Below, piece by piece: positions 51,418 through 59,762 of a DNA stretch of 64,000 nt. Position numbers and translations under genes: made by a program. The notes under the pieces are model-generated. The model was not told the origin of the DNA. It did not search any database and saw only the letters and a program-made list of their open reading frames with translations. The number at the start of each line of letters is the position of its first letter. Position 1 is the stretch's first letter. Source of the stretch: Arthrobacter sp. SO3 (GTDB lineage Bacteria > Actinomycetota > Actinomycetes > Actinomycetales > Micrococcaceae); the NCBI RefSeq assembly GCF_020532825.1, contig NZ_MQTS01000148.1, positions 1-64,000 on the forward strand, in the 5' to 3' direction.

Positions 51418-52017
51418 TCAGCGCACGTCGAGGATCAGGCCCAGCAGCCTGGCCGCGGCGGGCCGCGCCGCGTGTTCCTCGTTCCACTGCGCCCGCGCCA
51501 CGGCCTTGCTGACCGCCTGGGTGGTGATGCCGAGTTCCTCGGCCACCGCCTTCTGCTGCCCGCGGACCCCGGGGGTCAGCAGGTCAAGTACCCGCCATTC
51601 CGCGGGGCTCCGGTCGTGCACGATGTGGCCCAGCAGCCGCAGCACCGCCTCGGACTCCGCGGCGAGGTCGGCCTGCGGGCCCTCCACGGCCACCGGGATC
51701 CGGTCCTTGCCGTTGCGGAGCCGGTCGACGGCCCGGCGGGCATAAATCAGCCCGTGGCCGGTGGCGTCCTTGATCTGGTTCGGCAGGGGTTCATTGACCG
51801 GCCCGACGCCGATGCCGACGTACCAGCTGCCGGTCCGCAGCGCGATCATTGCCGCATCGACGGCCTGCCGGGGACTGTCGACAATGCCCTGGACCTCGTC
51901 CTCCACTGAGCGGTCGAAATCGAGGCGCGCCGGGATGTGCCGCAGGTCCTTGAGGAGCTGCGGCACGCAGTCGCCGTCGCGCCTGCTGTCTGTTTGGTTG
52001 ATGGTCAGCGTGAACAT
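51418..52017 (-). CDS. SatD-like protein with helix-turn-helix
   Basis: A 199-residue protein resembling the SatD family. The C-terminal region has a helix-turn-helix: 'QQKAVAEELGITTQAVSKAV' at about residues 152-172. The N-terminal 120 residues form an alpha/beta domain of unknown function ('WYVGIGVGPVNEPLP'). It may be a DNA-binding regulator. It converges with the HAD phosphatase gene, 9 nt apart. The 205 bases upstream show nothing recognisable. Confidence 0.75.
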   Translation of the reverse strand: MFTLTINQTDSRRDGDCVPQLLKDLRHIPARLDFDRSVEDEVQGIVDSPRQAVDAAMIALRTGSWYVGIGVGPVNEPLPNQIKDATGHGLIYARRAVDRLRNGKDRIPVAVEGPQADLAAESEAVLRLLGHIVHDRSPAEWRVLDLLTPGVRGQQKAVAEELGITTQAVSKAVARAQWNEEHAARPAAARLLGLILDVR

Positions 52018-52222
52018 TCTGGATCCACACTACCCGGTGGTCAGAGGCTGGCAAATGCGCCAGCCCAGCCCCATCAGCTGTCCGACGACGGCGGGCGGGA
52101 GGGCTAATTGCGGCGGCCGGGGCAACCTACGGCGGGCGCGTTTTCCATGCCGGCCTGGATGCTTCGCCAGTCTTGCACGATGCGGGCACGTAACCGTGCC
52201 GGGAGGAAATGGCAGGGGTTCC

Positions 52223-53023
52223 CTACCGCTGGAAGCCGTTAAGCCCGTCCAGGCCGCCGGAGGGCAGATGGATCCAGCCTTCGGTCCGGGCGGCTTTGGC
52301 GTGGCCGTCATCGGGGCGGACGGTCTTCCCGAGGGCGACGGCCCGTGCCGTGAGGGAAGCGATGAGCGCGTCGAACATGTCATCGGAGCCGGCGAGCTGG
52401 TCATCGAATCCGGCCAGGTCCAGCCAGGGTGCAGCCTTCCTGAGCGCGTCAAGGACCAGGGCCAGCCGCTCCGTTTCCGCGCCGCCGCGGCCCTTGTAGC
52501 CGCGGGCCAGCAGGCCCCAGGATTTCAGCGAGGCCGCCGGGTAGACCTCGGCCAGCCTTCCGCTGCCGTCCCTTGCCTGCGGGCCGTGGTCCCGCGAGAT
52601 CTTTGCCTGGATCACGGCGCACCGCATCGCCGGGTGGGCCAGCCGGTCGGCGGAGACGCTGAGCGGGATCAGCCCGGTCGTGGCGGTGACGAAGCGGTCG
52701 GTGTCCCGGTAGGCCAGGAGCCGGCGGCCTTCGATTCCGTCGAAGTCCAGCACGGGGTGCGCGTCAAAGGCCAGATGCCCGGCAAGGAACGGCAGGAAAG
52801 CGTCCGGCCAGCCGACGGGGCAGTCGATCCCGGTCATGTCGCTGGAGCCGAAGAGCCGCGCAATCTCCTCGTCGGCGACGTCGAGGACAAGGTGCGCCAG
52901 GCGGGCGGTGCCGTTGCCCCACTCGATGACGGCGGCCGCGGTCTTCTTGGCGGCGGCGGCGAGGTCGACGCCGAGGGTCCTCACCGGGGTCCGCCGGGGA
53001 CGGTGGTCAGGGGCCGCAGGCAC
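52223..53023 (-). CDS. DUF429 domain-containing protein
   Basis: A 266-residue protein of the DUF429 family with an RNase H-like core. Typical segments are 'RTLGVDLAAAAKKTAAAVIE', 'TGIDCPVGWPDAFLPFL', 'VYPAASLKSWGL' and 'SDDMFDALIASLTARAVA', with acidic residues placed as in RNase H-fold nucleases. The biochemical role is not established. It begins 12 nt after the carboxylesterase stop and is probably co-transcribed with it. Confidence 0.85.
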   Translation of the reverse strand: MPAAPDHRPRRTPVRTLGVDLAAAAKKTAAAVIEWGNGTARLAHLVLDVADEEIARLFGSSDMTGIDCPVGWPDAFLPFLAGHLAFDAHPVLDFDGIEGRRLLAYRDTDRFVTATTGLIPLSVSADRLAHPAMRCAVIQAKISRDHGPQARDGSGRLAEVYPAASLKSWGLLARGYKGRGGAETERLALVLDALRKAAPWLDLAGFDDQLAGSDDMFDALIASLTARAVALGKTVRPDDGHAKAARTEGWIHLPSGGLDGLNGFQR

Positions 53024-53035
53024 GCCATCAGCCGG

Positions 53036-54370
53036 TCACTCAGGGCCGACCGAATGGTACCGAAGGGCACCAGGAATCCCTCCCCGGCTGTCCAGGCCTT
53101 CCCCGGAGGCGAAGCGCGCCCAGACGGCGCGGAGGGACCGGCCCTGCGCATCGATTTCCTCCCAGCTTGCGCCCGCGAGCAGCCCCGCTCCCGCCCAGGT
53201 CTTTTCGTCCCCGAACAGCAGCGGCAGGTCCACGGTGTGCGCGGCGCCGTAAGAGTTTCCCGGCGCGGCCCAGGACAGCACGTAGCTGTAGGCTGTGCCG
53301 CCCGCTTGGGCATGCCGCCGGGCGAACCTCCTCGCGGACCGGCCATACACCGCCTCCGTCACGCCCCAGTTGATGGCCCTGACGGCGGCGCCCCCGAGTC
53401 CCGGCACCCTGCCAAGGCGGCTGACGGCGCGGTTGCGCGGCAGGAACATCCGCGCCTCCTCGGAGGTGTGCCCGATGAGAACCTCGATCTCCGGGGCCGT
53501 GGCGTTCCAGGCGTCCTCTATGCCGGATTCCGGCGGCAGGGGGGAGTGCCCGTACTGGGTGCCGAACGGCATGGCGGCGATCAGCCCGAACTTCCGGGCC
53601 ACCTGCGACACCTGCTCCTCAGCGGCCACGACGTCCATGGCCGGGGTGTCTTCGGTGACAGTTTCCGCAGCGATGCCCATGGCTCTGCTCATTTTTTCCC
53701 GGCCCCGTGTGATGCCCAGGGGTGCGCTTTGAATGATGGCGCGCTGGAAGAGGGCGGGCGCTTCGGGCGTCGCCATCAGGTGGGCGACGGCGTCGCCTCC
53801 GGCGGACTGACCGAAGGCGGTGACGTTTCCGGGATCCCCGCCGAAGGCGCCGATATTGCGCTGAACCCAGCGGAACGCCTCGAGCTGGTCCAGCAGTCCG
53901 AGGTTCGCGGGCCGGCCGGTGCCGGTGGCCAGGTAGCCGAACAGGCCCAGGCGATAGGTCACGGACACGACAATGACCCGGTTTTCGGCGACGAGGGCTT
54001 TGGGATCGAAGATCGCGAGGTCGCCGGAGCCGGACGTGTAGGACCCGCCGTGCAGCCACACCATCACCGGGACCCGCTCGCCGTCGTCGAGGCCGGCGGG
54101 CATGGTGATGGAGAGCCGCTGGCAGTCCTCGCTGCCGGGAAGTTCCCCGTAACTAGTGCCCAGGATGTCGTCCAGGAACGGCACCGGACCCTGCGGGCAC
54201 GCCGGGGACAGGGACGTTGCCGCGAGGACGCCGGTCCGGTCGGGGGCACTCACCGGAGGCTGGAAACGGCCCGCGCTGGCATAGGGGATCCCCGTGGCGC
54301 GTACAACGTCGCCGTCCCGCCATCCGGTGATAGGACCGCAGGGAGGACTGAAGGCAGGCACAACGTTCAT
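53036..54370 (-). CDS. Carboxylesterase type B
   Basis: A 444-residue cytosolic esterase related to p-nitrobenzyl esterase. The oxyanion loop is 'VWLHGGSYTSGSGD' (104-117), the nucleophile elbow 'AFGQSAGGDA' with Ser189, and 'SEDCQRLSITMP' replaces the usual S-E-D-C-L-x-L-N. The C-terminal part is shorter than in typical 490-550-residue enzymes. It is separated from ppa by a long perfect hairpin. The substrate is unknown. Confidence 0.9.
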   Translation of the reverse strand: MNVVPAFSPPCGPITGWRDGDVVRATGIPYASAGRFQPPVSAPDRTGVLAATSLSPACPQGPVPFLDDILGTSYGELPGSEDCQRLSITMPAGLDDGERVPVMVWLHGGSYTSGSGDLAIFDPKALVAENRVIVVSVTYRLGLFGYLATGTGRPANLGLLDQLEAFRWVQRNIGAFGGDPGNVTAFGQSAGGDAVAHLMATPEAPALFQRAIIQSAPLGITRGREKMSRAMGIAAETVTEDTPAMDVVAAEEQVSQVARKFGLIAAMPFGTQYGHSPLPPESGIEDAWNATAPEIEVLIGHTSEEARMFLPRNRAVSRLGRVPGLGGAAVRAINWGVTEAVYGRSARRFARRHAQAGGTAYSYVLSWAAPGNSYGAAHTVDLPLLFGDEKTWAGAGLLAGASWEEIDAQGRSLRAVWARFASGEGLDSRGGIPGALRYHSVGPE

Positions 54371-54428
54371 GGGTTAACGATTTCACACATTCCTGACCCG
54401 CCACGGACAACTCCCGCCCGTTAAACAG

Positions 54429-54491
54429 CAACGCGGGGTCACTTACGGCCCATGTCCGGTGTCCGGATGGGCGCTAAGTGACCCCGCGTTG
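54429..54491. terminator. Long perfect inverted repeat, ppa terminator
   Basis: CAACGCGGGGTCACTTA (54429-54445) pairs perfectly over 17 bp with 54475-54491. Inside, GCCCATGTCCGG and CCGGATGGGC can extend the structure to nearly the whole 63 bp. It lies 22 bp downstream of the ppa stop (minus strand) and is the likely ppa terminator. Its complexity suggests a mobile palindromic repeat rather than a simple terminator. Confidence 0.75.
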
Positions 54492-54513
54492 GAGCTGGAG
54501 GTGGGTGGGGAGG

Positions 54514-55002
54514 TTAGTGCGTATGCGGAACGTAACGCTTGATGGATGCCTCGAGCTCGGCCTCGGCGGCGGCGCGGTCCCCCCAGCCTTCGGCCTTGAC
54601 CCACTTGCCCGGCTCGAGGTCCTTGTAACGGGTGAAGAAGTGCTCGATTTCCTTGATCAGGAATTCGCTGACGTCGCTGATCTCGTTGATGTGATCGAAG
54701 CGGGCGTCGACCGGCACGCAGAGCACCTTGGCGTCGCCGCCGCCGTCGTCGGTCATGTTGAACACGCCGATGGGGCGGGATTCAACGATCACGCCGGGGT
54801 GCAGGTCGAAGTCCTGCAGCAGCACCAGGGCGTCCAGCGGGTCGCCGTCCTCACCCAGGGTGTTTTCGAAGTAGCCGTAGTGCGTCGGGTACTGCATGGA
54901 GGTGAACAGGACGCGGTCCAGGCGGACGCGGCCCGTTTCGTGGTCGACTTCATACTTGACTCGTGATCCTCTGGGGATCTCGATGGTCACGTCATGCTTC
55001 AT
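54514..55002 (-). CDS. ppa: Inorganic pyrophosphatase (family I)
   Basis: A 162-residue soluble pyrophosphatase, driving biosynthesis by hydrolysing PPi. The signature '[11 protein letters not shown]' supplies the metal-binding aspartates, with upstream '[20 protein letters not shown]' and '[16 protein letters not shown]'. The start at 55002 is supported by GAGGAGCAGTCC; the longer frame to 55041 is not needed. It is divergent from dacB across about 140 bp. Confidence 0.97.
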   Translation of the reverse strand: MKHDVTIEIPRGSRVKYEVDHETGRVRLDRVLFTSMQYPTHYGYFENTLGEDGDPLDALVLLQDFDLHPGVIVESRPIGVFNMTDDGGGDAKVLCVPVDARFDHINEISDVSEFLIKEIEHFFTRYKDLEPGKWVKAEGWGDRAAAEAELEASIKRYVPHTH

Positions 55003-55144
55003 GGACTGCTCCTCGACGGTTTTCAGGGCTGCGCGGCACACACAAAGGGCTGCCGGTGCCGCCGACTACTATTGAGGATATAGCGAGAGGCCCTGGTTTC
55101 AGGAACTAGTGGGGACATTTCAGGACTAAAGGACCAGCAGCAGC

Positions 55145-56653
55145 ATGAAACGCAGAACGAGCCGCCCGGGCGCGGACCCGGTGCCCGGGCCGTTGCGGCG
55201 GAGCCTTCCGCTGCTCCTGCAGGCCCTGCTGGTAGTGGCGCTCGCCCTCCCCGCCGGCTTTGCGGTCGCGCCGGCCTTCCTGGGCCCCGGCCCGTCCGAC
55301 ACTCCCGCACCGGCCACCCCGCCCTGGCAGCAGGTCCCCGGCACGCTGGCCCCCCGCGACGGCCCGGCGGCCGGCAGCACCCCGGCCGGCATCGAACCGC
55401 TCACCGGCTCGGCCCCGGTCCCGGCGCCCGGGTCGCTGGCGGCCCAGCTCAACGAAACCCTGAAGGTCGACGGCGCCGGAAGCTTCACGGGCGTGGTGCA
55501 GGACGCCCTCACCGGGGAGGTCCTCTTCGACCGTTCCGGCGACACGGTCCGCGTTCCCGCGTCCAACATGAAGCTCCTCACGGCCGCGGCGGCCCTGCGC
55601 ACCCTCGGGCCGGAGCGCCGCTTCAGCACCAAGGCGGTGGCAGGGGCCGCCCCCGGCTCGGTCGTCCTCACCGGCGGCGGAGACGTGCTCCTCGGCGCCG
55701 GCGAATCGGCCCCCGGGGCGGTGCTGGGCCACGCCGGGCTCGCCAGCCTCGCGCAGTCGACCATCCACGCACTGCAGGACGACGGCGCTGCCGTCCCCTT
55801 GACTGTGCTGCTGGACGACTCCCTTTTCACCGGCCCGGCGCTGAACCCGGCCTGGAATCCGGAGGATGTGGCCGCCGGCGAGACGGCGCCGCTGTTCCCG
55901 CTGGCACTGAACTCGGCCCGCTTCGACCCGGGCACGACCACCGGTCCCCGCCCCCAGGACGCCGCGATGAGCGCGGCCGAGGCGTTCTCGGCCGCGCTTT
56001 CGACGGCGGCCGCCGCGGCCGGCATGACGGTGGCACCCGGCATCGCGCGGGTTCCAGCCGGAACCGGCACGCACGACGGCGGCACCCGGGTCCTCGCCGA
56101 GGTCCAGTCCGCCACGGTGGGCCAGCAGGTGGACCTGCTGCTGCGCACCTCGGACAACTACCTCGCCGAAACGATGGGCCGGATGGCGGCGGTTGCGGCC
56201 GGGAAGCCCGGCAGCAACGACGGCGCCGTCGCGGCCGTGCTGCAGCAGCTCGACGAACTGAAGATCCCCGCTGCCACCCTGCGGGCCGCCGATGTCTCCG
56301 GGCTGGCGCTCGCCAACCAGGTTTCCGCCCGGCAGCTCGCCGAAGTCGTCCGGGCCATCACATCGGGCGCGGATACCCGGCTGCGCGCGGGCCTGGCCGG
56401 ATTCCCGGTCGCCGGGCTCACCGGAACGCTGGGGGACCGGTACGCCGACGCGGCCACCTCCCGCGGCGCGGGCCTTGTCCGGGCCAAAACCGGTACCCTG
56501 AACACCGTGATCGCCCTCAGCGGCTATGTGGTGGACGCCGATGGCCGGCTCCTGGTGTTCTCCTTCATCGGCAACGGGCTGACCCCGGGGGCCGCGAACA
56601 AGGCCGCCCTGGACCGCACCGCCTCCGTTCTGGCCGGCTGCGGGTGCCACTGA
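55145..56653 (+). CDS. dacB: D-alanyl-D-alanine carboxypeptidase/endopeptidase (PBP4, S13)
   Basis: A 502-residue exported peptidoglycan hydrolase. Residues 18-45 form a signal or anchor helix, followed by a Pro/Ala-rich linker. The penicillin-binding motifs are S-x-x-K at 140-143 ('ASNMK'), S-D-N ('TSDNYLAE') and K-T-G ('AKTGTLNTV'). It trims or cuts cross-links in the cell wall. It heads the run that continues with the metalloprotease, tilS, hpt, ftsH and fol genes, a conserved actinobacterial order. Confidence 0.94.
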   Translation: MKRRTSRPGADPVPGPLRRSLPLLLQALLVVALALPAGFAVAPAFLGPGPSDTPAPATPPWQQVPGTLAPRDGPAAGSTPAGIEPLTGSAPVPAPGSLAAQLNETLKVDGAGSFTGVVQDALTGEVLFDRSGDTVRVPASNMKLLTAAAALRTLGPERRFSTKAVAGAAPGSVVLTGGGDVLLGAGESAPGAVLGHAGLASLAQSTIHALQDDGAAVPLTVLLDDSLFTGPALNPAWNPEDVAAGETAPLFPLALNSARFDPGTTTGPRPQDAAMSAAEAFSAALSTAAAAAGMTVAPGIARVPAGTGTHDGGTRVLAEVQSATVGQQVDLLLRTSDNYLAETMGRMAAVAAGKPGSNDGAVAAVLQQLDELKIPAATLRAADVSGLALANQVSARQLAEVVRAITSGADTRLRAGLAGFPVAGLTGTLGDRYADAATSRGAGLVRAKTGTLNTVIALSGYVVDADGRLLVFSFIGNGLTPGAANKAALDRTASVLAGCGCH

Positions 56654-56723
56654 CGGCCGCAGCCCGGTTTCCCCGTTCGCCGCCCGCCGAATTTAAGGCG
56701 GATTGTCGGGCCCCTGTGATCTG

Positions 56724-57851
56724 ATGGAGCCTATGGAGTCCTCTGCCGGCGAGACATCAGCCCAAGCCCAAGCCCTTATTAACTGGGAGCTTGCGGCTTC
56801 CACCGCAGCCCGCCTGACACCTGCCGGGCCCATCCTGGGATCGGCGGAGATCGGCGCCGCCGTGGAAAACCTGCGGCTGATGGCGGACATTTCCGTGCCG
56901 CACGTCCACGACATCACCGGTCTGGAGGCCGCCCGCGATCTCCGCGATTCCTCGGTCCTCGTCGTGGACCGCGCGTCCTGGGCCAAGGCCAACACCCAGA
57001 GCTTCGCCGTGATGCTCAAACCCGCGATGGAAAAGATGCTTGAGGGCCGCCGCGGCACGCTGAACCCCGGTGCGGCCAGCGTCAGCGGTGCCATCACCGG
57101 CAGCCAGCTCGGCGCCATCCTTGCCTTCCTGTCCAGCAAGGTCCTGGGCCAGTACGACCCCTTCTCCGCGCTCGCCGAAAACTCCACCGCCCCTGCCGGC
57201 GGACGCCTGCTCCTCGTGGCCCCGAACATCATCTCCGTCGAGCGGGAAATCAACGTCGAACCGGAGGATTTCCGGCTCTGGGTCTGTCTCCACGAACAGA
57301 CCCACCGGGTGCAGTTCGCCGCCGCGCCCTGGCTGCGGCATCACATGCTGGACGAGATCGACAACCTCAGCGGCCAGTTGCTCGGCAATGTGGACTCCCT
57401 GATGGAACGGGCCTCGGCTGCGGCGAAATCGCTCAAGGACCGCACAACGTCGGGGACTGCCCCGAGCCGGGGGGCCGTCCTTGACCTGCTGCAGAACCCT
57501 GAGGAAAAGGCCGCGATCTCACAGCTGACCGCACTGATGAGCCTGCTTGAAGGGCACGCCAACGTGGTGATGGACGCCGTCGACGCCAGCATCGTGCCGT
57601 CCGTGAAGACGATCCGGCAGCGCTTCAACTCCCGGGGCCAGGACCGCGGTGTGATCGAAAAGTTCATCCGCAGCCTTCTCGGGCTGGACGCCAAGATGCG
57701 CCAGTACAGCGACGGCTCAAAGTTCGTCCGCGAAGTCGTGGCCGTGGCCGGCATGGACGGTTTCAATAAGGTCTGGGAGTCCGTGGACCACCTGCCGAGC
57801 GAGGCCGAAATCCACGATTCAAAGCTTTGGCTCGAACGGATGGGGCACTAG
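56724..57851 (+). CDS. Zinc-dependent metalloprotease-like protein (DUF2342 / F420-associated family)
   Basis: A roughly 375-residue protein of a family found next to tilS in actinobacteria. The zinc motif H-E-x-x-H is visible in 'VCLHEQTHRVQF'; a later glutamate in 'SLLEGHANVVMD' could be the third ligand. Although some databases label it F420-biosynthesis-associated, no F420 genes are here. GTG 56703 and ATG 56733 are other possible starts. It is followed by tilS after 5 nt. Confidence 0.88.
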   Translation: MEPMESSAGETSAQAQALINWELAASTAARLTPAGPILGSAEIGAAVENLRLMADISVPHVHDITGLEAARDLRDSSVLVVDRASWAKANTQSFAVMLKPAMEKMLEGRRGTLNPGAASVSGAITGSQLGAILAFLSSKVLGQYDPFSALAENSTAPAGGRLLLVAPNIISVEREINVEPEDFRLWVCLHEQTHRVQFAAAPWLRHHMLDEIDNLSGQLLGNVDSLMERASAAAKSLKDRTTSGTAPSRGAVLDLLQNPEEKAAISQLTALMSLLEGHANVVMDAVDASIVPSVKTIRQRFNSRGQDRGVIEKFIRSLLGLDAKMRQYSDGSKFVREVVAVAGMDGFNKVWESVDHLPSEAEIHDSKLWLERMGH

Positions 57852-57856
57852 TTTCC

Positions 57857-58969
57857 GTGACTGCCCGTCCCGTATCCAGCGGACGACGCCGGCCCGGCCG
57901 GCTGGCGCCCGTCGTCGGCACAGCGCGGAAAATGCTGCAGGACGCCCTGGCGGCTGCAGGCTACCCGGAACGGGTGCTGGTCGCCTGCAGCGGCGGACCT
58001 GACTCGCTGGCCCTCGCTGCCGTCGCCGCCTACTTCGCCCGCCGCGGGCACGTGGACGGACACCCCGTCTCCGTGGGTGCCGTCGTCGTGGACCACCAGC
58101 TGCAGCCCGGCTCCGCCGGGGTAGCCGCGGCCACAGCGGCGACCCTGCAGGAACTGGGGCTCTCGCCCGTGCAGATCAGGACCGTGGACGTTGCCTCGAC
58201 CGGCATGGGGCCGGAAGCGGCTGCCCGGGATGCCCGCCACGCCGCCCTCGAGGCCGCGGCGGACGACACCGGCGCCGGGGCAATCCTGCTCGGCCACACC
58301 CTGGATGACCAGGCCGAACAGGTGCTGCTGGGACTCGCGCGCGGCTCCGGAACCCGGTCCCTGGCGGGGATGCGGCCCGCCCGCGGCCGCCTGCTGCGGC
58401 CCTTCCTGGGGCTGCGGCGCGCGGACACCCTCGCGATCTGCGAGGTCGAGGGCCTCGAACCCTGGCACGACCCAAGCAACGCGGACCCTGCGTTTGCGAG
58501 GTCCCGTACCCGCGTGGAAGTGCTGCCGCTGCTGGAAACGAAACTTGGGCCCGGGGTAGCCGAATCGCTCGCGCGGACGGCCGCAATCCTGCAGCTTGAC
58601 GCCGACTACCTCGAGGACGTGGCGAATGACACCTTCCTCCGGCTGAGGGAGCTCTCCGGTGCCGCGATCAGCCTCCCCGAGGAAGCGCTGCGCGAACTGG
58701 CACCGGCCGTGCGGTTCCGGGTCATCGCGAAGGCCGCGGCCGCCGTCGGGGGCCAGCAGCCCAGCTACCAGCGCCTGCTGGCCGCCGAGGCGCTGCTTCG
58801 CCGGCACGGTTCGGCGGGTCCCGTGGAGCTTCCAGGCGGGGTCAGCGTCTACCGGCTCTCGCTTGCGCAGCTCCTCGCCGAAGGGCAGTCCGGCCCCGGC
58901 AGTGTTCCCCGTGATGCGGCCCGCTGTGGGAAGCTTGTATTCCGGCCTCAAAAACCGCCCAAAATATAG
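57857..58969 (+). CDS. tilS: tRNA(Ile)-lysidine synthetase
   Basis: A 370-residue enzyme adding lysine to the wobble cytidine of tRNA-Ile2 so that it reads AUA. The P-loop 'CSGGPDSLALA' (44-54) binds ATP; 'VVVDHQLQPGS' and 'LGHTLDDQAEQVLLGLARGS' are the other catalytic blocks. The GTG start at 57857 lies 5 nt after the metalloprotease stop. hpt follows after about 30 bp, the usual tilS-hpt-ftsH order. Confidence 0.95.
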   Translation: MTARPVSSGRRRPGRLAPVVGTARKMLQDALAAAGYPERVLVACSGGPDSLALAAVAAYFARRGHVDGHPVSVGAVVVDHQLQPGSAGVAAATAATLQELGLSPVQIRTVDVASTGMGPEAAARDARHAALEAAADDTGAGAILLGHTLDDQAEQVLLGLARGSGTRSLAGMRPARGRLLRPFLGLRRADTLAICEVEGLEPWHDPSNADPAFARSRTRVEVLPLLETKLGPGVAESLARTAAILQLDADYLEDVANDTFLRLRELSGAAISLPEEALRELAPAVRFRVIAKAAAAVGGQQPSYQRLLAAEALLRRHGSAGPVELPGGVSVYRLSLAQLLAEGQSGPGSVPRDAARCGKLVFRPQKPPKI

Positions 58970-58998
58970 TCGACCCCGCATCTACACAGGAGTTATTG

Positions 58999-59550
58999 GT
59001 GGATTCAAACGACGTCCAGTCAGATCTCAAGCACGTTCTGTACTCCAAGGAGCAGATCCAGTCTCGGATCACCGAACTCGCTGCCCAGATCGACAAGGAC
59101 TACGAAGGCCGTGATCTGCTGATCGTCGGCGTGCTCAAGGGCGCTGTGATGGTCATGGCCGACCTCGCCCGCGCCCTGCACAGCCACGTCTCGATGGACT
59201 GGATGGCGGTCTCGTCCTACGGTTCCGGCACCCAGTCCTCCGGCGTGGTCCGCATCCTCAAGGACCTCGACACGGACCTCATGGGCAAGGATGTGCTGAT
59301 CGTCGAGGACATCATCGACTCCGGCCTGACCCTGTCCTGGCTCAAGACCAACCTGGAATCACGCGGCACGGCCTCAGTGGAGATCTGCACCGCGTTCCGC
59401 AAGCCCACGGCCGCCAAGGTCAAGATCGACGTCAAGTACGTCGGCTATGACATTCCCAACGAGTTCGTCGTTGGCTATGGCCTGGACTACGCCGAGAAGT
59501 ACCGCAACCTGGACTTCGTCGGCACCCTGGCACCGCACGTCTACGAATAG
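58999..59550 (+). CDS. hpt: Hypoxanthine phosphoribosyltransferase
   Basis: A 183-residue purine salvage enzyme joining hypoxanthine or guanine with PRPP. The PRPP loop is 'VLIVEDIIDSGLTLSWL', with 'GVLKGAVMVMADLARAL' and 'YVGYDIPNEFVVGYGLDYAE' as further family blocks. The GTG at 58999 is preferred to TTG 58996 because AGGAG at 58988-58992 is then 6 nt away. The 212 bases to ftsH hold only a likely promoter. Confidence 0.96.
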   Translation: MDSNDVQSDLKHVLYSKEQIQSRITELAAQIDKDYEGRDLLIVGVLKGAVMVMADLARALHSHVSMDWMAVSSYGSGTQSSGVVRILKDLDTDLMGKDVLIVEDIIDSGLTLSWLKTNLESRGTASVEICTAFRKPTAAKVKIDVKYVGYDIPNEFVVGYGLDYAEKYRNLDFVGTLAPHVYE

Positions 59551-59762
59551 CGGACAGCCGCAGGGTCCGGCAGGACCGAGCCGGCCCAGGTACGGGGCGC
59601 GGCCCGCCCTGCCCTGCCCCGCTACGCCCTCAGGGAACTTTTGGTCTGCACCGTGCGTGAGTTACTGCGACGGTGTATAGCTAGAAGCTGATGCAGCACC
59701 ACACGCGCGCAGATCGGTCGCCGTGCAGCACTACCAGGAGGGACGGGGCCTGCCCCGAACAG

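Noticed and set aside
56724-57851. Coenzyme F420 biosynthesis gene
   Set aside because: The database label comes from co-occurrence only; the protein has an HExxH motif and sits in a tilS-hpt-ftsH context with no F420 genes.
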